Assembly: GCF_004798935.1 (NCBI RefSeq) | Contig: NZ_RAHT01000012.1 | Coordinates: 1-51,902 of the forward strand | Length of the DNA: 51,902 bases | Source: Ningiella ruwaisensis | GTDB lineage: Bacteria > Pseudomonadota > Gammaproteobacteria > Enterobacterales > Alteromonadaceae | Direction: 5' to 3' | Part shown: piece after piece, positions 8,950-16,967 of the stretch | Numbering within the stretch: the first letter of the stretch is position 1 | How the letters are laid out: each line of letters opens with the position of its first letter | The notes under the pieces: generated by a model | What the model was told of the DNA's origin: nothing | The model's input: the letters and a program-made list of their open reading frames with translations, nothing else | Databases searched by the model: none | Position numbers and translations under genes: made by a program

Positions 8950-11034
8950 TTAATTCACAAACTTCGATAGCAAACGCAAATAATTGGTTTGATACTTATT
9001 GCTGTTCTCTGTGACTTCCCACGAATTAATGGGCCAACTGGTATTAAAGTCCATGTAGGCTTTTTGTGGAAAAGCATTGGCGGGAGGACTTAAAAGCTTT
9101 GTTCCGCACATTTTATTATTTTGCTCGCTTCTGCAGTTATTAGGGCAGCAACTATCCCAGCGGTAGCTAGGATTTGGCCCGCCCACTACAAATCCCGGTG
9201 CCGGGCCAGCCGCAGATAATAAGGCATGCTCCCATTTGTCCGAGCCATCTTTAAACCACGCATGATAAAACTCATTAACGCTGTTTTCTGCGCCAAACTC
9301 ATACATGTTTGAAAGGTAGACCTTACCTAATGGGTTCACACCATGCATGTAGTGCAAATAGTTCAAAGCCATTTGCTCAGCAGGCATTTGCGTTTCAATA
9401 GGCAGATTGCGCAAGACAATTTCGTAAAACAAACTGCCTTGATTGGCTTTGAATGCCGATGAGCCCCATGTGTAACTTCGAAGAGGTGCCATGTACGGGT
9501 CGGTAAATTGTTCAACGGCAGGTAAATTGTGTGAGTCGTGTTTCATCCCTGCGGTAAATGCATCAAGTATGGTCTGTTTTACTTCACTCGGCGTCTTTTC
9601 AAGCTGAGCAAAATATAATAAATCTCGCACTTCGTCTGCTCCAAAGGTGTTCACCCCCTTGTGTTTAATTAGCTCCGTTTTATCTAATAAGTCTATAGCT
9701 ATGCGTGCATATTTGGCATCGTCGGTAAGTGCAAAGAGATAAATGGCTGCGGCTAATTTTTTGCGTGCGCGGCGTTCCTCGTTGACTTCTTGTTGTCCTG
9801 CGCCAACCCCTTTACTGCCGGTGGCTTCATCATTGTTCTTGAATATCACATTGGGATGCGCAAGTGCCCATTTCCAAGCATTGATTGCGCTTTGTTCCAA
9901 CTTGGTCGCCCTAACCGACCAATATTTGCCCGTTTCAGTATTTGCGGCATGTTTTCCATTATCTTTACTTGTTATTTCAGAGGCAAATTGCCGGTATACT
10001 AAACTTGCAAAAGCAAAGGCATTTGCCGTTGTTAAACTTGCTGATGTACTGGCAGGTCCGTATACGCTTGGGCCGTTTGCCTTTGATGGCGGACTGGCTT
10101 CATCCAAACTAACAATGGACAAAACAGATCCATCGTCATTTTGCATGCGCTCCAGCCATTTCACGCCGTAGTCAACTTCATCCAATATGTCGGGCACACC
10201 GTTGCCAGATTCAGGCAAATTGAAATCATCCGTCCAGGCTTTAGGATTTTCTATATAAGCGCTCAACAAGCCAATGATGTAATCCGCTGTCCAGTTTGTG
10301 TATTTGTTGTAATCACCCGCATCGTACCAACCGCCCGACAGGTCTTTTTCTGTGCTTTCGTCTTCTGCCGCACTGTACAAACGAGCCTCTTTATCCTGTA
10401 AGTGACTTGCTTCATCCTGCCATCTTTTGTCTGCAAATGGAGGCTTTTTAGCAAAACCTGCCCGTTGATAGTAAAAAACGCGAAAGGCCGATTTTAAAAT
10501 TGTTTTGTAAACTGCTTCATCGACTTCAAACACATAAGACCGATGCCCGTGTTCCTCATCTGTCAAGTAGTAAATGCCCGGCTCGCTAAGCGCCGAAAAG
10601 TCGATATGCCATGTCAAATCACCTGACGAGTTATCCGCCTTTCCATCATTCCATTTTTGAACTGGCAAACGCATCAGGGTGTTATGCGAATTAGCATCTT
10701 TTAAAAGTACTTGAGAAGAAAACTGATAGTCGACTTTTGCGTCAAATCCTTCCACCGGCTCTCGTAAAACCGCAATTTTTCGCGCCGTAGGTAAATACCC
10801 AAACTGATCGACAACGATGGCCGGTCCGGTTTGCGCAAAATTCGGAATACTCGAGTGCTGCGAATAAACAGGCTCACCGATATTGATGATATCGGGAGAA
10901 TTGAGCTGTGTGTTTGCTTGCTGATTTGCTTGCTGGTTTGCTTGAGACTTGGCTTTTGCATTGGCTAAATCAGCATTAAAGCTCAGCAAACAAAGCATTA
11001 CAATAATGACTCTGGGGTGTCGGCGATGTTTCAT
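8950..11034 (-). CDS. Glycoside hydrolase family 9 enzyme (endoglucanase or exo-glucosidase), secreted
   Basis: A 694-residue exported enzyme: signal peptide about 1-26 (ending DLANA), an Ig-like CelD_N-type domain (about 60-150: VDQFGYLPTARKIAVL), then an (alpha/alpha)6 GH9 catalytic domain. Catalytic motifs are GGWYDAGDYNKY with Asp238 and Asp241 (base) and NSWEVTEN with Glu673 (acid). GVNPLG and GGPNPSYR are also family landmarks. A cysteine-rich insert (CCPNNC...C) near 625-645 probably forms disulfides. GH9 enzymes cut beta-1,4-glucan or related mixed glucans. The frame extends to a GTG at 11106, but that would place a terminator hairpin in the coding region. ATG 11034 opens directly onto the signal peptide and is preferred. 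Confidence 0.88.
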   Translation of the reverse strand: MKHRRHPRVIIVMLCLLSFNADLANAKAKSQANQQANQQANTQLNSPDIINIGEPVYSQHSSIPNFAQTGPAIVVDQFGYLPTARKIAVLREPVEGFDAKVDYQFSSQVLLKDANSHNTLMRLPVQKWNDGKADNSSGDLTWHIDFSALSEPGIYYLTDEEHGHRSYVFEVDEAVYKTILKSAFRVFYYQRAGFAKKPPFADKRWQDEASHLQDKEARLYSAAEDESTEKDLSGGWYDAGDYNKYTNWTADYIIGLLSAYIENPKAWTDDFNLPESGNGVPDILDEVDYGVKWLERMQNDDGSVLSIVSLDEASPPSKANGPSVYGPASTSASLTTANAFAFASLVYRQFASEITSKDNGKHAANTETGKYWSVRATKLEQSAINAWKWALAHPNVIFKNNDEATGSKGVGAGQQEVNEERRARKKLAAAIYLFALTDDAKYARIAIDLLDKTELIKHKGVNTFGADEVRDLLYFAQLEKTPSEVKQTILDAFTAGMKHDSHNLPAVEQFTDPYMAPLRSYTWGSSAFKANQGSLFYEIVLRNLPIETQMPAEQMALNYLHYMHGVNPLGKVYLSNMYEFGAENSVNEFYHAWFKDGSDKWEHALLSAAGPAPGFVVGGPNPSYRWDSCCPNNCRSEQNNKMCGTKLLSPPANAFPQKAYMDFNTSWPINSWEVTENSNKYQTNYLRLLSKFVN

Positions 11035-11049
11035 CTTGCTTTTCTCATT

Positions 11050-11082
11050 AAAAAAGCGGGGATTTTTCAACCACCCGCTTTT
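11050..11082 (-). terminator. Terminator between GMC and GH9 genes
   Basis: A 9-bp perfect stem, AAAAGCGGG (11052-11060) with CCCGCTTTT (11074-11082), has a 13-nt loop. On the minus strand it ends in a run of six Ts (11055-11050). It lies in the 87-bp gap between the GMC stop and the GH9 start, with its T-run only 16 nt before the GH9 ATG. GH9 expression therefore needs read-through, RNA processing, or a promoter inside the GMC gene. Confidence 0.78.
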
Positions 11083-11121
11083 GTTTAATTTATTGTATAA
11101 GGTCACTCATCCTTGTGATGA

Positions 11122-12870
11122 TTAAATTCTGCGATTTTTCATTTCTTTTGCGCAATAATCCACTGCCCTAACTGTCAATGCCATAAAGGTTAGTGAAGGA
11201 TTCACCGTTGCTGATGAACAATAGCTTGCTCCATCAGTCACAAACAAATTCGGTATATCGTGAGACTGATTGTAGCCATTTAAAACCGACTCTTTCGGAT
11301 CTTTGCCCATGCGAGCGGTGCCAAGCTCGTGGATGGCGGAGCCCAAGGGCTTCTCGTTATAACTCACCCCAGATGAAACATTCTCACACCCAATGGCTTT
11401 CAGCATTTTTTCACACTCCATCGCACAATCGTCCATCATTGCCTTTTCATTATCTGACCATGAGGTATTAAAGTGCAGTTGCGGAATGCCCCATTTATCA
11501 GTTTTACTCGGATGTAGTGAGACCTGATTATCAAAGCGCGGAAGCGTTTCTCCTTGCGCATAAAATCCAAAATACCAACTGCTAGGCTTGGTTAAAGAGG
11601 TTTTATAATCTGCCCCAATACCATCTGCATGCGCGCCACCCTGGAAGTTTCCGCGAGATGCATCCCCGCCTAATGCATAACCACGTACGTAGTGTTTTTT
11701 GTATTTTTCAGGGGTGTACTGAAAGTTGGGCACATAAATACCGGTAGGACGTCTACCTGAGTAGTACTCATCTTCCCAACCCGGTAAACGACCGCTTGCT
11801 CTTGCGTTATAACAATGATCCATTAAATAGTGGCCGGTTACGCCCGAGCTGTTCGCGATTCCATTGGGTTTGGATTTTGTCTTACTATTTAAAAGCACCT
11901 GCGTCGAACCAAGCGTTGATGCACACAAAAACACAACTTTTCCAAAATACTCGCGCGTGCTTAGGTTTTCAGCGTCAATCACTTTCACGCCGCGAACGCG
12001 ATTTTTCGCTTCATCGTATATCAGGCTATGCACAACACTGTTTGGTGCAATATGCAAATTACCCGTTTTGACTGCAGCCGGTAAGGTAGAACTTTGCGTA
12101 GAAAAATATGCGCCCAGAGAACATCCTTTTTGGCATTCATCTCTTGCCTGACACATCATCCTGCCTTGCTCAATGTGAAGTTTAGAAGGCTTAGATAAAT
12201 GCGCAGCGCGCCCAATAATCATTGGTCTGTCTGGAAAAGCCTCTGCCATTCGGCGTTTTGCGGCAATTTCAGGTGAAGTCATTTCAAATGCAGGTAAATA
12301 CTCACTATCGGGTAACTGTGGTAAATTGTCTTTGTTGCCTGAGATCCCTACCCATTTTTCAACATAGGCATACCACTTTTCCAGGTCTTTATAACGAATT
12401 GGCCAGTCGTTTCCATGACCATCTTTTGCATTCGCCTCAAAATCATAAGGACTCATTCGATATGACTGACGATGCCAGGTAAGCGATTTACCCCCTAACT
12501 GATTACCACGGATCCAATGAAAATCGGTACCTTCTTCGGTGCTATAGGGCAAGTCTCTATCGTTGCCAAAAAAGTGCTTGGTTGTGTCATTCCACGCATA
12601 GCTGGTAGATTGCACCTTATATTGCTGTTCAGTGAGCAGGTTATTCACTTTGGTGCGATTCGGGAAAGTCCAAACCGGCTTACCTTCCGTTGGATAGTCT
12701 TTGCGATGCTCAACGACTCGTCCACGCTCTATCATCAACACTTTATATCCACGCTCAGTGAATTCTTTTGCTGCCCAGCCTCCGGTTACCCCGGAACCCA
12801 CAACCAAAACATCAAACTCTTCGCGCGTTTCGTTGATATATAACTTCTCATTCATAATTTGACTGCTCAT
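11122..12870 (-). CDS. GMC family FAD oxidoreductase, putative glycoside 3-dehydrogenase large subunit
   Basis: A glucose-methanol-choline flavoprotein of 582 residues from the preferred start. The N-terminus carries the FAD-binding motif DVLVVGSGVTGGWAAKE. The C-terminal catalytic block contains HELGTARMG and ATVNPSLTFMAL, supplying the usual His/Asn pair. Cys240, Cys246 and Cys250 form a compact cluster, recalling the iron-sulfur site of FAD-dependent glucose and glucoside-3 dehydrogenases. The ATG at 12870 overlaps the preceding stop (TAATG). An in-frame ATG at 12894 is less likely. The adjacent Tat-exported subunit-3 protein is its expected partner, and the complex would oxidise a sugar hydroxyl, probably C3 of a glycoside, in the periplasm. 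The regiochemistry is inferred from the DUF1080 and TIM-barrel neighbours. Confidence 0.85.
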   Translation of the reverse strand: MSSQIMNEKLYINETREEFDVLVVGSGVTGGWAAKEFTERGYKVLMIERGRVVEHRKDYPTEGKPVWTFPNRTKVNNLLTEQQYKVQSTSYAWNDTTKHFFGNDRDLPYSTEEGTDFHWIRGNQLGGKSLTWHRQSYRMSPYDFEANAKDGHGNDWPIRYKDLEKWYAYVEKWVGISGNKDNLPQLPDSEYLPAFEMTSPEIAAKRRMAEAFPDRPMIIGRAAHLSKPSKLHIEQGRMMCQARDECQKGCSLGAYFSTQSSTLPAAVKTGNLHIAPNSVVHSLIYDEAKNRVRGVKVIDAENLSTREYFGKVVFLCASTLGSTQVLLNSKTKSKPNGIANSSGVTGHYLMDHCYNARASGRLPGWEDEYYSGRRPTGIYVPNFQYTPEKYKKHYVRGYALGGDASRGNFQGGAHADGIGADYKTSLTKPSSWYFGFYAQGETLPRFDNQVSLHPSKTDKWGIPQLHFNTSWSDNEKAMMDDCAMECEKMLKAIGCENVSSGVSYNEKPLGSAIHELGTARMGKDPKESVLNGYNQSHDIPNLFVTDGASYCSSATVNPSLTFMALTVRAVDYCAKEMKNRRI

Positions 12871-13484
12871 TAATAGTAATTGAGTGAACCCCAAGCTTTA
12901 GTATCAGCATTTACTGGGATTGAGCCTTTAAAACCACCGGGATACGGTTGGAAGCTCAAGGCTTTTGTCACGCCCTCTTCTGAGGTGAAATAGCCAAACA
13001 CAATCAGTGATTTTAAGAATTTAAACTGGCCTTTTTCATCGCCTGTTGCACTTTGCAGTGCTTCAATGTCGCGCAATATTTTTGTCTGTTGCTCAGATCT
13101 GAGTTCCGTGAAGGCTTTTGAATGCGCACTTTGTGCATTTCGCTCCACAAGTTCAACTGCACTCACACACATCTGCTGCTGTGCTTCGCTATGACACTGC
13201 ACTAATTGATGGTCTACAAAACCATGACAATCTACCTCAGCGCCACTTTTAGTATCTGTTGCAGGTAAAATGGTGTCACATATATCGCGAAGGGTTTGCA
13301 TTTGCGCTTGTGTAAATAACAAGCCAGGACGCGATGCACTATCACTTTTTGGCGTGTATGCAAAGGCGACCGATAAACCAGAGCCTGCCAATACAGTAGC
13401 TGCAGCTGTATACCCAACCGCTTGAGAAAACTTTTGTAAAAACTCGCGTCGATTTAAATCCGTTTCTTTCACATCGTTTTTCAT
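12870..13484 (-). CDS. Tat-exported gluconate 2-dehydrogenase subunit 3-like protein (hitch-hiker subunit)
   Basis: A 204-residue protein with a twin-arginine signal: LNRREFLQKFSQAVG followed by a hydrophobic segment and SVAFAYTP. The mature part (about 45-204) matches the Gluconate_2-dh3 family, with LRDICDTILPATD and GAEVDCHGFVDHQLV. Such subunits carry their cofactor-loaded GMC partner through the Tat system and stabilise it. The start at 13484 has AGGA about 8 nt upstream; the longer frame to 13502 lacks this. The stop overlaps the GMC ATG by one base, so translation is coupled. A terminator hairpin lies just upstream, between this gene and the MFS gene. Confidence 0.88.
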   Translation of the reverse strand: MKNDVKETDLNRREFLQKFSQAVGYTAAATVLAGSGLSVAFAYTPKSDSASRPGLLFTQAQMQTLRDICDTILPATDTKSGAEVDCHGFVDHQLVQCHSEAQQQMCVSAVELVERNAQSAHSKAFTELRSEQQTKILRDIEALQSATGDEKGQFKFLKSLIVFGYFTSEEGVTKALSFQPYPGGFKGSIPVNADTKAWGSLNYY

Positions 13485-13504
13485 ATTCAATCCTGTAAAC
13501 AACT

Positions 13505-13539
13505 AAAAACTGCCTTATTCGGTCAATCGAATAAGGCAG
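13505..13539 (-). terminator. Strong terminator/attenuator inside the oxidoreductase gene cluster
   Basis: A 12-bp perfect stem, CTGCCTTATTCG (13510-13521) with CGAATAAGGCAG (13528-13539), has a 6-nt loop and is followed on the minus strand by five Ts (13509-13505). It lies 7 bp past the MFS stop and about 20 bp before the subunit-3 ATG. That leaves no room for a downstream promoter after it, so dehydrogenase expression must come from leaky termination, a regulated attenuator or RNA processing. Confidence 0.85.
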
Positions 13540-13546
13540 CAAGGGT

Positions 13547-14788
13547 TTATGCAGCGCTTGCTTCTGATGATGCTGTTTTGCGATTTCTCATATAAAAGAA
13601 GAAACCTGCGAACGCAACAATCAGTATAAGCGGGAATATCACTAAACTTTCGAGTACTACTGGACCAGCAATTCCAGCGATTTGTTCGGCAGTTGCACCG
13701 GCGGCTGTTGCTTCCGCTTCTGCAACATCCACCCAACCGCCAACAATGGGCTGCCAAACAGCAACTGACGCCATCCCTGCACCGCCAACAATTGACATAC
13801 CAAGCGCGCCCGTTTTAGGCAAGTACTCAGCAACACAACCAATCATTGTTGGCCAGAAATAGGTTACTCCCAGTGCGAAAATAATGGTCGCGACTAAGGC
13901 CATCGGACCGCTAAACTGAGATAACATATATAGACCAATGGTCGACACAACTGCAGAATATAACAGCACACCTGTTGGATTAAACTTGTGAACTAAAGGA
14001 CCCGCGAAGTAACGACCAATCGCCATGATGCCGAATATGGTGGCAAGTGTAACCATCGGATGAATGCCGCTTCCCGCAAGGATTTTATCTGCCCATTGGG
14101 TCGTTCCAAGCTCGGTTTGGGCGGTTAAAGTCATGCACACTAGTAAAAAGATAAAGACCGGTGTGAACATGGATTTAAAATTCACTGAGGTAGAAATAAT
14201 GTCTTCTGCATGTTTTGGAAAAACCGCACCAAGCATCATCAGACCATATACCAGAGTGGGAATAAGCATGACCGCAATTTGCCATTGCCAACCAATACCA
14301 GCATTCGACATTGCATAAGAGATTAGTGCTCCAATCACAATGCCGCCGGGGAACCACACATGGAACTTGTTCAGCATCGTGGTCTTATTGTTTTTGTATA
14401 TCTCCGAAATTACCGGATTACATCCAGCTTCTACTGAGCCGTTGGCAAAGCCAACTAGTAGAGATGAAATCATCAATCCCCAAAAGCTATCTGCCATTAT
14501 CGTCAGACCAAGACCTGCCAGGTGACAGACAAAGGCTAGCCAAATTAGCATTCGAGCGCCTATTGCATTGTAGAGGAATCCACCAAAAATAGTCGCGATG
14601 GGGAAGCCCCAAAATGCCATTGCATTAATGTATCCCAATTGCTCATTCGTCAAACCAAAATCAACACCGAGTTGGCCTAAAATACCTGCGCGGATACCAA
14701 AGGTCATCGCAGTTACAGTCAAAGCAATACAACTCAATATAAACAGGCGGGATTTTTGCGCCTCGGTTAAATGATCACTTATTGTCAT
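13547..14788 (-). CDS. MFS transporter, putative sugar or keto-sugar importer
   Basis: A 413-residue inner-membrane protein with about twelve hydrophobic helices. The N-terminal half shows GILGQLGVDFGLTNEQLGYI and an FGGFLYNAIGARM loop, a pattern resembling the fucose/glucose-permease-like branch of the MFS rather than the sugar porter branch at the window's left edge. It starts 10 nt after the stop of the TIM-barrel gene with a good ribosome site (AAGGAAA), so the two form one unit. Between the TIM-barrel protein and the GMC dehydrogenase, it most likely carries the product of periplasmic oxidation into the cytoplasm. The substrate is unproven. Confidence 0.85.
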   Translation of the reverse strand: MTISDHLTEAQKSRLFILSCIALTVTAMTFGIRAGILGQLGVDFGLTNEQLGYINAMAFWGFPIATIFGGFLYNAIGARMLIWLAFVCHLAGLGLTIMADSFWGLMISSLLVGFANGSVEAGCNPVISEIYKNNKTTMLNKFHVWFPGGIVIGALISYAMSNAGIGWQWQIAVMLIPTLVYGLMMLGAVFPKHAEDIISTSVNFKSMFTPVFIFLLVCMTLTAQTELGTTQWADKILAGSGIHPMVTLATIFGIMAIGRYFAGPLVHKFNPTGVLLYSAVVSTIGLYMLSQFSGPMALVATIIFALGVTYFWPTMIGCVAEYLPKTGALGMSIVGGAGMASVAVWQPIVGGWVDVAEAEATAAGATAEQIAGIAGPVVLESLVIFPLILIVAFAGFFFYMRNRKTASSEASAA

Positions 14789-14798
14789 TATTATTTCC

Positions 14799-15854
14799 TT
14801 ACTTTAGACCTAAAATAGAGCGATTTAGCTCGTCGTCGGCGCCAGCGCCTGCAAAATCATCAAATGCTTTGTCGGTAGGACGAATCAAATGATCGTTTAT
14901 GAAAATCGCGCCTTCACGTGCACCATCTTCAGGATGCTTCATACAGCATTCCCACTCCATTACCGCCCATCCATCAAAATCGTATGCGGTGAGCTTTGAA
15001 AAAATGTCTTTAAAGTCGATTTGTCCATCGCCGAGCGAGCGGAAGCGGCCAGGTCGGTTGATCCAGGGCTGATACCCGCCATAAACGCCCATTTTTCCAG
15101 ACGGCCTAAATTCAGCGTCTTTTACGTGGAAGGCTTTAATACGCTCATGATAAATATCAATAAAAGCCAAATAATCGAGCTGTTGAAGAATAAAGTGACT
15201 TGGATCGTAAAGAATGTTCGCGCGCGGGTGGTTATTCACCTGCTCAAGAAACATTTCAAAGGTAATACCGTCGTGTAAATCTTCACCAGGGTGGAGCTCA
15301 TAACAAACGTCACAGCCGTTTTCGTCAAAGCTGTTAAGAATTGGCGTCCAGCGTTTTGCCAGTTCTTTAAAGCCTGCTTCAACTAAACCTGCAGGACGTT
15401 GTGGCCACGGATAAAACGTTTGCCATAAAAGAGCGCCTGAGAAGCTTGCGTGCGATTTCAATCCAAAACGACCACTGGCTTTTGCCGCCAGGTGCATTTG
15501 ATTAATTGCCCACTCGGTGCGCGCTTGTGGATTATTTCGTACCGACTCATCAGCGAATCCGTCAAACATGGTATCGTAGGCAGGATGTGAAGCGACCAAT
15601 TGCCCTTGCAAGTGGGTTGACAGCTCTGTAAGGGTTAATCCGTACTCTGCAAGTGTACCTGTGACTTCCTGACAGTAATCATCACTTTCGGCCGCGAGCT
15701 CCAAATTAAATAAGCGCTTATCCCATGAAGGCATTTGAATGCCTTTAAAACCAATGCTGGAAGCCCACTTACAAATGCTGTTCAAGTCATTAAACGGCGC
15801 TTCGTCTCCAGCGAATTGTGCTAGAAAGATGCCTGGCCCTTTGATTTGTTTCAT
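14799..15854 (-). CDS. Cytoplasmic sugar phosphate isomerase/epimerase-family TIM-barrel protein
   Basis: A 351-residue protein of the xylose-isomerase-like TIM-barrel superfamily with no signal peptide. Likely metal ligands are in YELHPGED (Glu), YDPSHF (Asp), AFHVKDAEF (His) and VMEWEC (Glu). It is longer than the simplest members. Relatives are often paired with Gfo/Idh or GMC oxidoreductases and act as isomerases, epimerases, or lyases on keto-sugars. It is first in the minus-strand cluster and leads into the MFS gene by 10 nt. The ribosome site is AAGGACA. An inference is that it converts an imported 3-keto sugar or glycoside for central metabolism. Confidence 0.85.
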   Translation of the reverse strand: MKQIKGPGIFLAQFAGDEAPFNDLNSICKWASSIGFKGIQMPSWDKRLFNLELAAESDDYCQEVTGTLAEYGLTLTELSTHLQGQLVASHPAYDTMFDGFADESVRNNPQARTEWAINQMHLAAKASGRFGLKSHASFSGALLWQTFYPWPQRPAGLVEAGFKELAKRWTPILNSFDENGCDVCYELHPGEDLHDGITFEMFLEQVNNHPRANILYDPSHFILQQLDYLAFIDIYHERIKAFHVKDAEFRPSGKMGVYGGYQPWINRPGRFRSLGDGQIDFKDIFSKLTAYDFDGWAVMEWECCMKHPEDGAREGAIFINDHLIRPTDKAFDDFAGAGADDELNRSILGLK

Positions 15855-15873
15855 ATTGTGTCCTTCGAATCGC

Positions 15874-15891
15874 TAATTAATGAGTTAATTA
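15874..15891 (-). promoter_or_regulatory. Palindrome upstream of the TIM-barrel/MFS operon
   Basis: A perfect inverted repeat, TAATTAA-TGAG-TTAATTA, sits 20 bp upstream of the TIM-barrel ATG, in the divergent region shared with the PAS-AraC gene. Its position suits an operator or a weak 5' leader hairpin. AT-rich palindromes arise easily by chance, so this is tentative. Confidence 0.3.
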
Positions 15892-16011
15892 AATTAGTAT
15901 GATTATCCGTAGCGCGCCGTCAAACTCGTTTAAAAAATCTACACGCGCACATGTAAAATAATTGTTATAAACTTTAACTGTGTTTTTTAACAACGGCTAA
16001 TAGAAATTCGG

Positions 16012-16041
16012 TTGTGCATGCGACATATTCGGCGTTATGAT
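16012..16041 (+). promoter_or_regulatory. Putative sigma-70 promoter of the first PAS-AraC gene
   Basis: A -35-like TTGTGC (16012-16017) and a near-consensus -10, TATGAT (16036-16041), are separated by 18 bp. Transcription would start near 16048 and give a leader of about 30 nt to the ATG at 16079. The alternative ATG at 16037 would fall inside this -10 element. Confidence 0.5.
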
Positions 16042-16078
16042 AGAGTACATAAAATCGCAAGAGTTCTACTGCATAACA

Positions 16079-16858
16079 ATGAATACAACGCAAGTCGAGA
16101 TAGATACGAAATTTCTTAACGAAATTGGAATACAACAAATCGTACATATGTTCGATTTGCTGCCCGATACGCTTTTTTGGATTAAGAATGAGAAAAGTCA
16201 AATTATCTATGCAAATCAAGCCTTACTTGATACCTATGGATTCAAATCTTTAAACAAAATTATTGGAAAAGCGGACGACAGTTTTTCGCCCCCCCATATT
16301 GCCAAGCAGTTCATGATGGACGATAAAAAAGTAATGGAAGGGGAATTAGTGACCAATCGTATCGAATTAAATCTCCGTCCAAATGGAGAATTTGCTTGGT
16401 TCTCAACCACAAAAAGACCGCTGCTTAACAGCAAGGGTGAAATTGTTGGTTCCTATGGATTTACACATCACCTGGAACGCTCCTCTCACGAGTTATCCAC
16501 TATTAGCGCAATAAAGGCGCCTGTTGAATACATTCGTAAGAACTTTCATCAGGACATTAACATTGAAGAATTGGCTAAACTTGCATTTTTATCAGTTAGC
16601 GCATTAGAGCGCCGATTTAAAAAGTATTTGTCCAAAACACCAAAACAATTTTTGAACGAAATCAGATTGGAAAATGCCAGAAGACTACTGATAGAAACCC
16701 AGCAACCTATAATGGAAATTGCGTATCAATGCGGCTTTTCAGAACATAGTTATTTTAGCAAACAATTCAAAGCCTTATTTGGTATTTTACCGTCTCAGTT
16801 ACGCAAGCAAATTCTCGATTCAAACTCATCTTCAGAGCAATCAAGAAACAACGTATAA
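16079..16858 (+). CDS. PAS domain-containing AraC family transcriptional regulator
   Basis: A 259-residue regulator. The N-terminal PAS domain (about 22-125) contains FDLLPDTLFWIKN and a WFSTTKRPL segment. The C-terminal AraC DNA-binding domain (about 150-250) has two helix-turn-helix units: IEELAKLAFLSVSALERRFKK and IMEIAYQCGFSEHSYFSKQFK. The start at 16079 fits the promoter and the alignment with its paralogue at 35438; the frame also opens at 16037. It lies between the minus-strand dehydrogenase cluster and the GH10 gene, so it probably senses a sugar-derived or redox cue and controls these genes. The ligand is unknown. Confidence 0.88.
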   Translation: MNTTQVEIDTKFLNEIGIQQIVHMFDLLPDTLFWIKNEKSQIIYANQALLDTYGFKSLNKIIGKADDSFSPPHIAKQFMMDDKKVMEGELVTNRIELNLRPNGEFAWFSTTKRPLLNSKGEIVGSYGFTHHLERSSHELSTISAIKAPVEYIRKNFHQDINIEELAKLAFLSVSALERRFKKYLSKTPKQFLNEIRLENARRLLIETQQPIMEIAYQCGFSEHSYFSKQFKALFGILPSQLRKQILDSNSSSEQSRNNV

Positions 16859-16899
16859 ATTTTAGCCACGCCGAAAATCTATTATTTTTAACCGATTTC

Positions 16900-16916
16900 C
16901 ACATAACCTTTATGTG
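16900..16916. promoter_or_regulatory. Palindromic operator candidate upstream of GH10
   Basis: A perfect inverted repeat, CACATAA-CCT-TTATGTG, lies about 50 bp upstream of the GH10 start codon in the 109-bp gap after the PAS-AraC gene. Its size and position match a transcription factor site, but no second copy was found by eye. Confidence 0.4.
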
Positions 16917-16967
16917 TTTATCTCGTTATTCTAATGTGAAAGTAATGTTAACAATTTTGGCGTGTAG

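Noticed and set aside
8950-11106. Longer GH9 product starting at GTG 11106
   Set aside because: It would place a terminator hairpin in the coding sequence and a non-signal N-terminus before the signal peptide. ATG 11034 is better.
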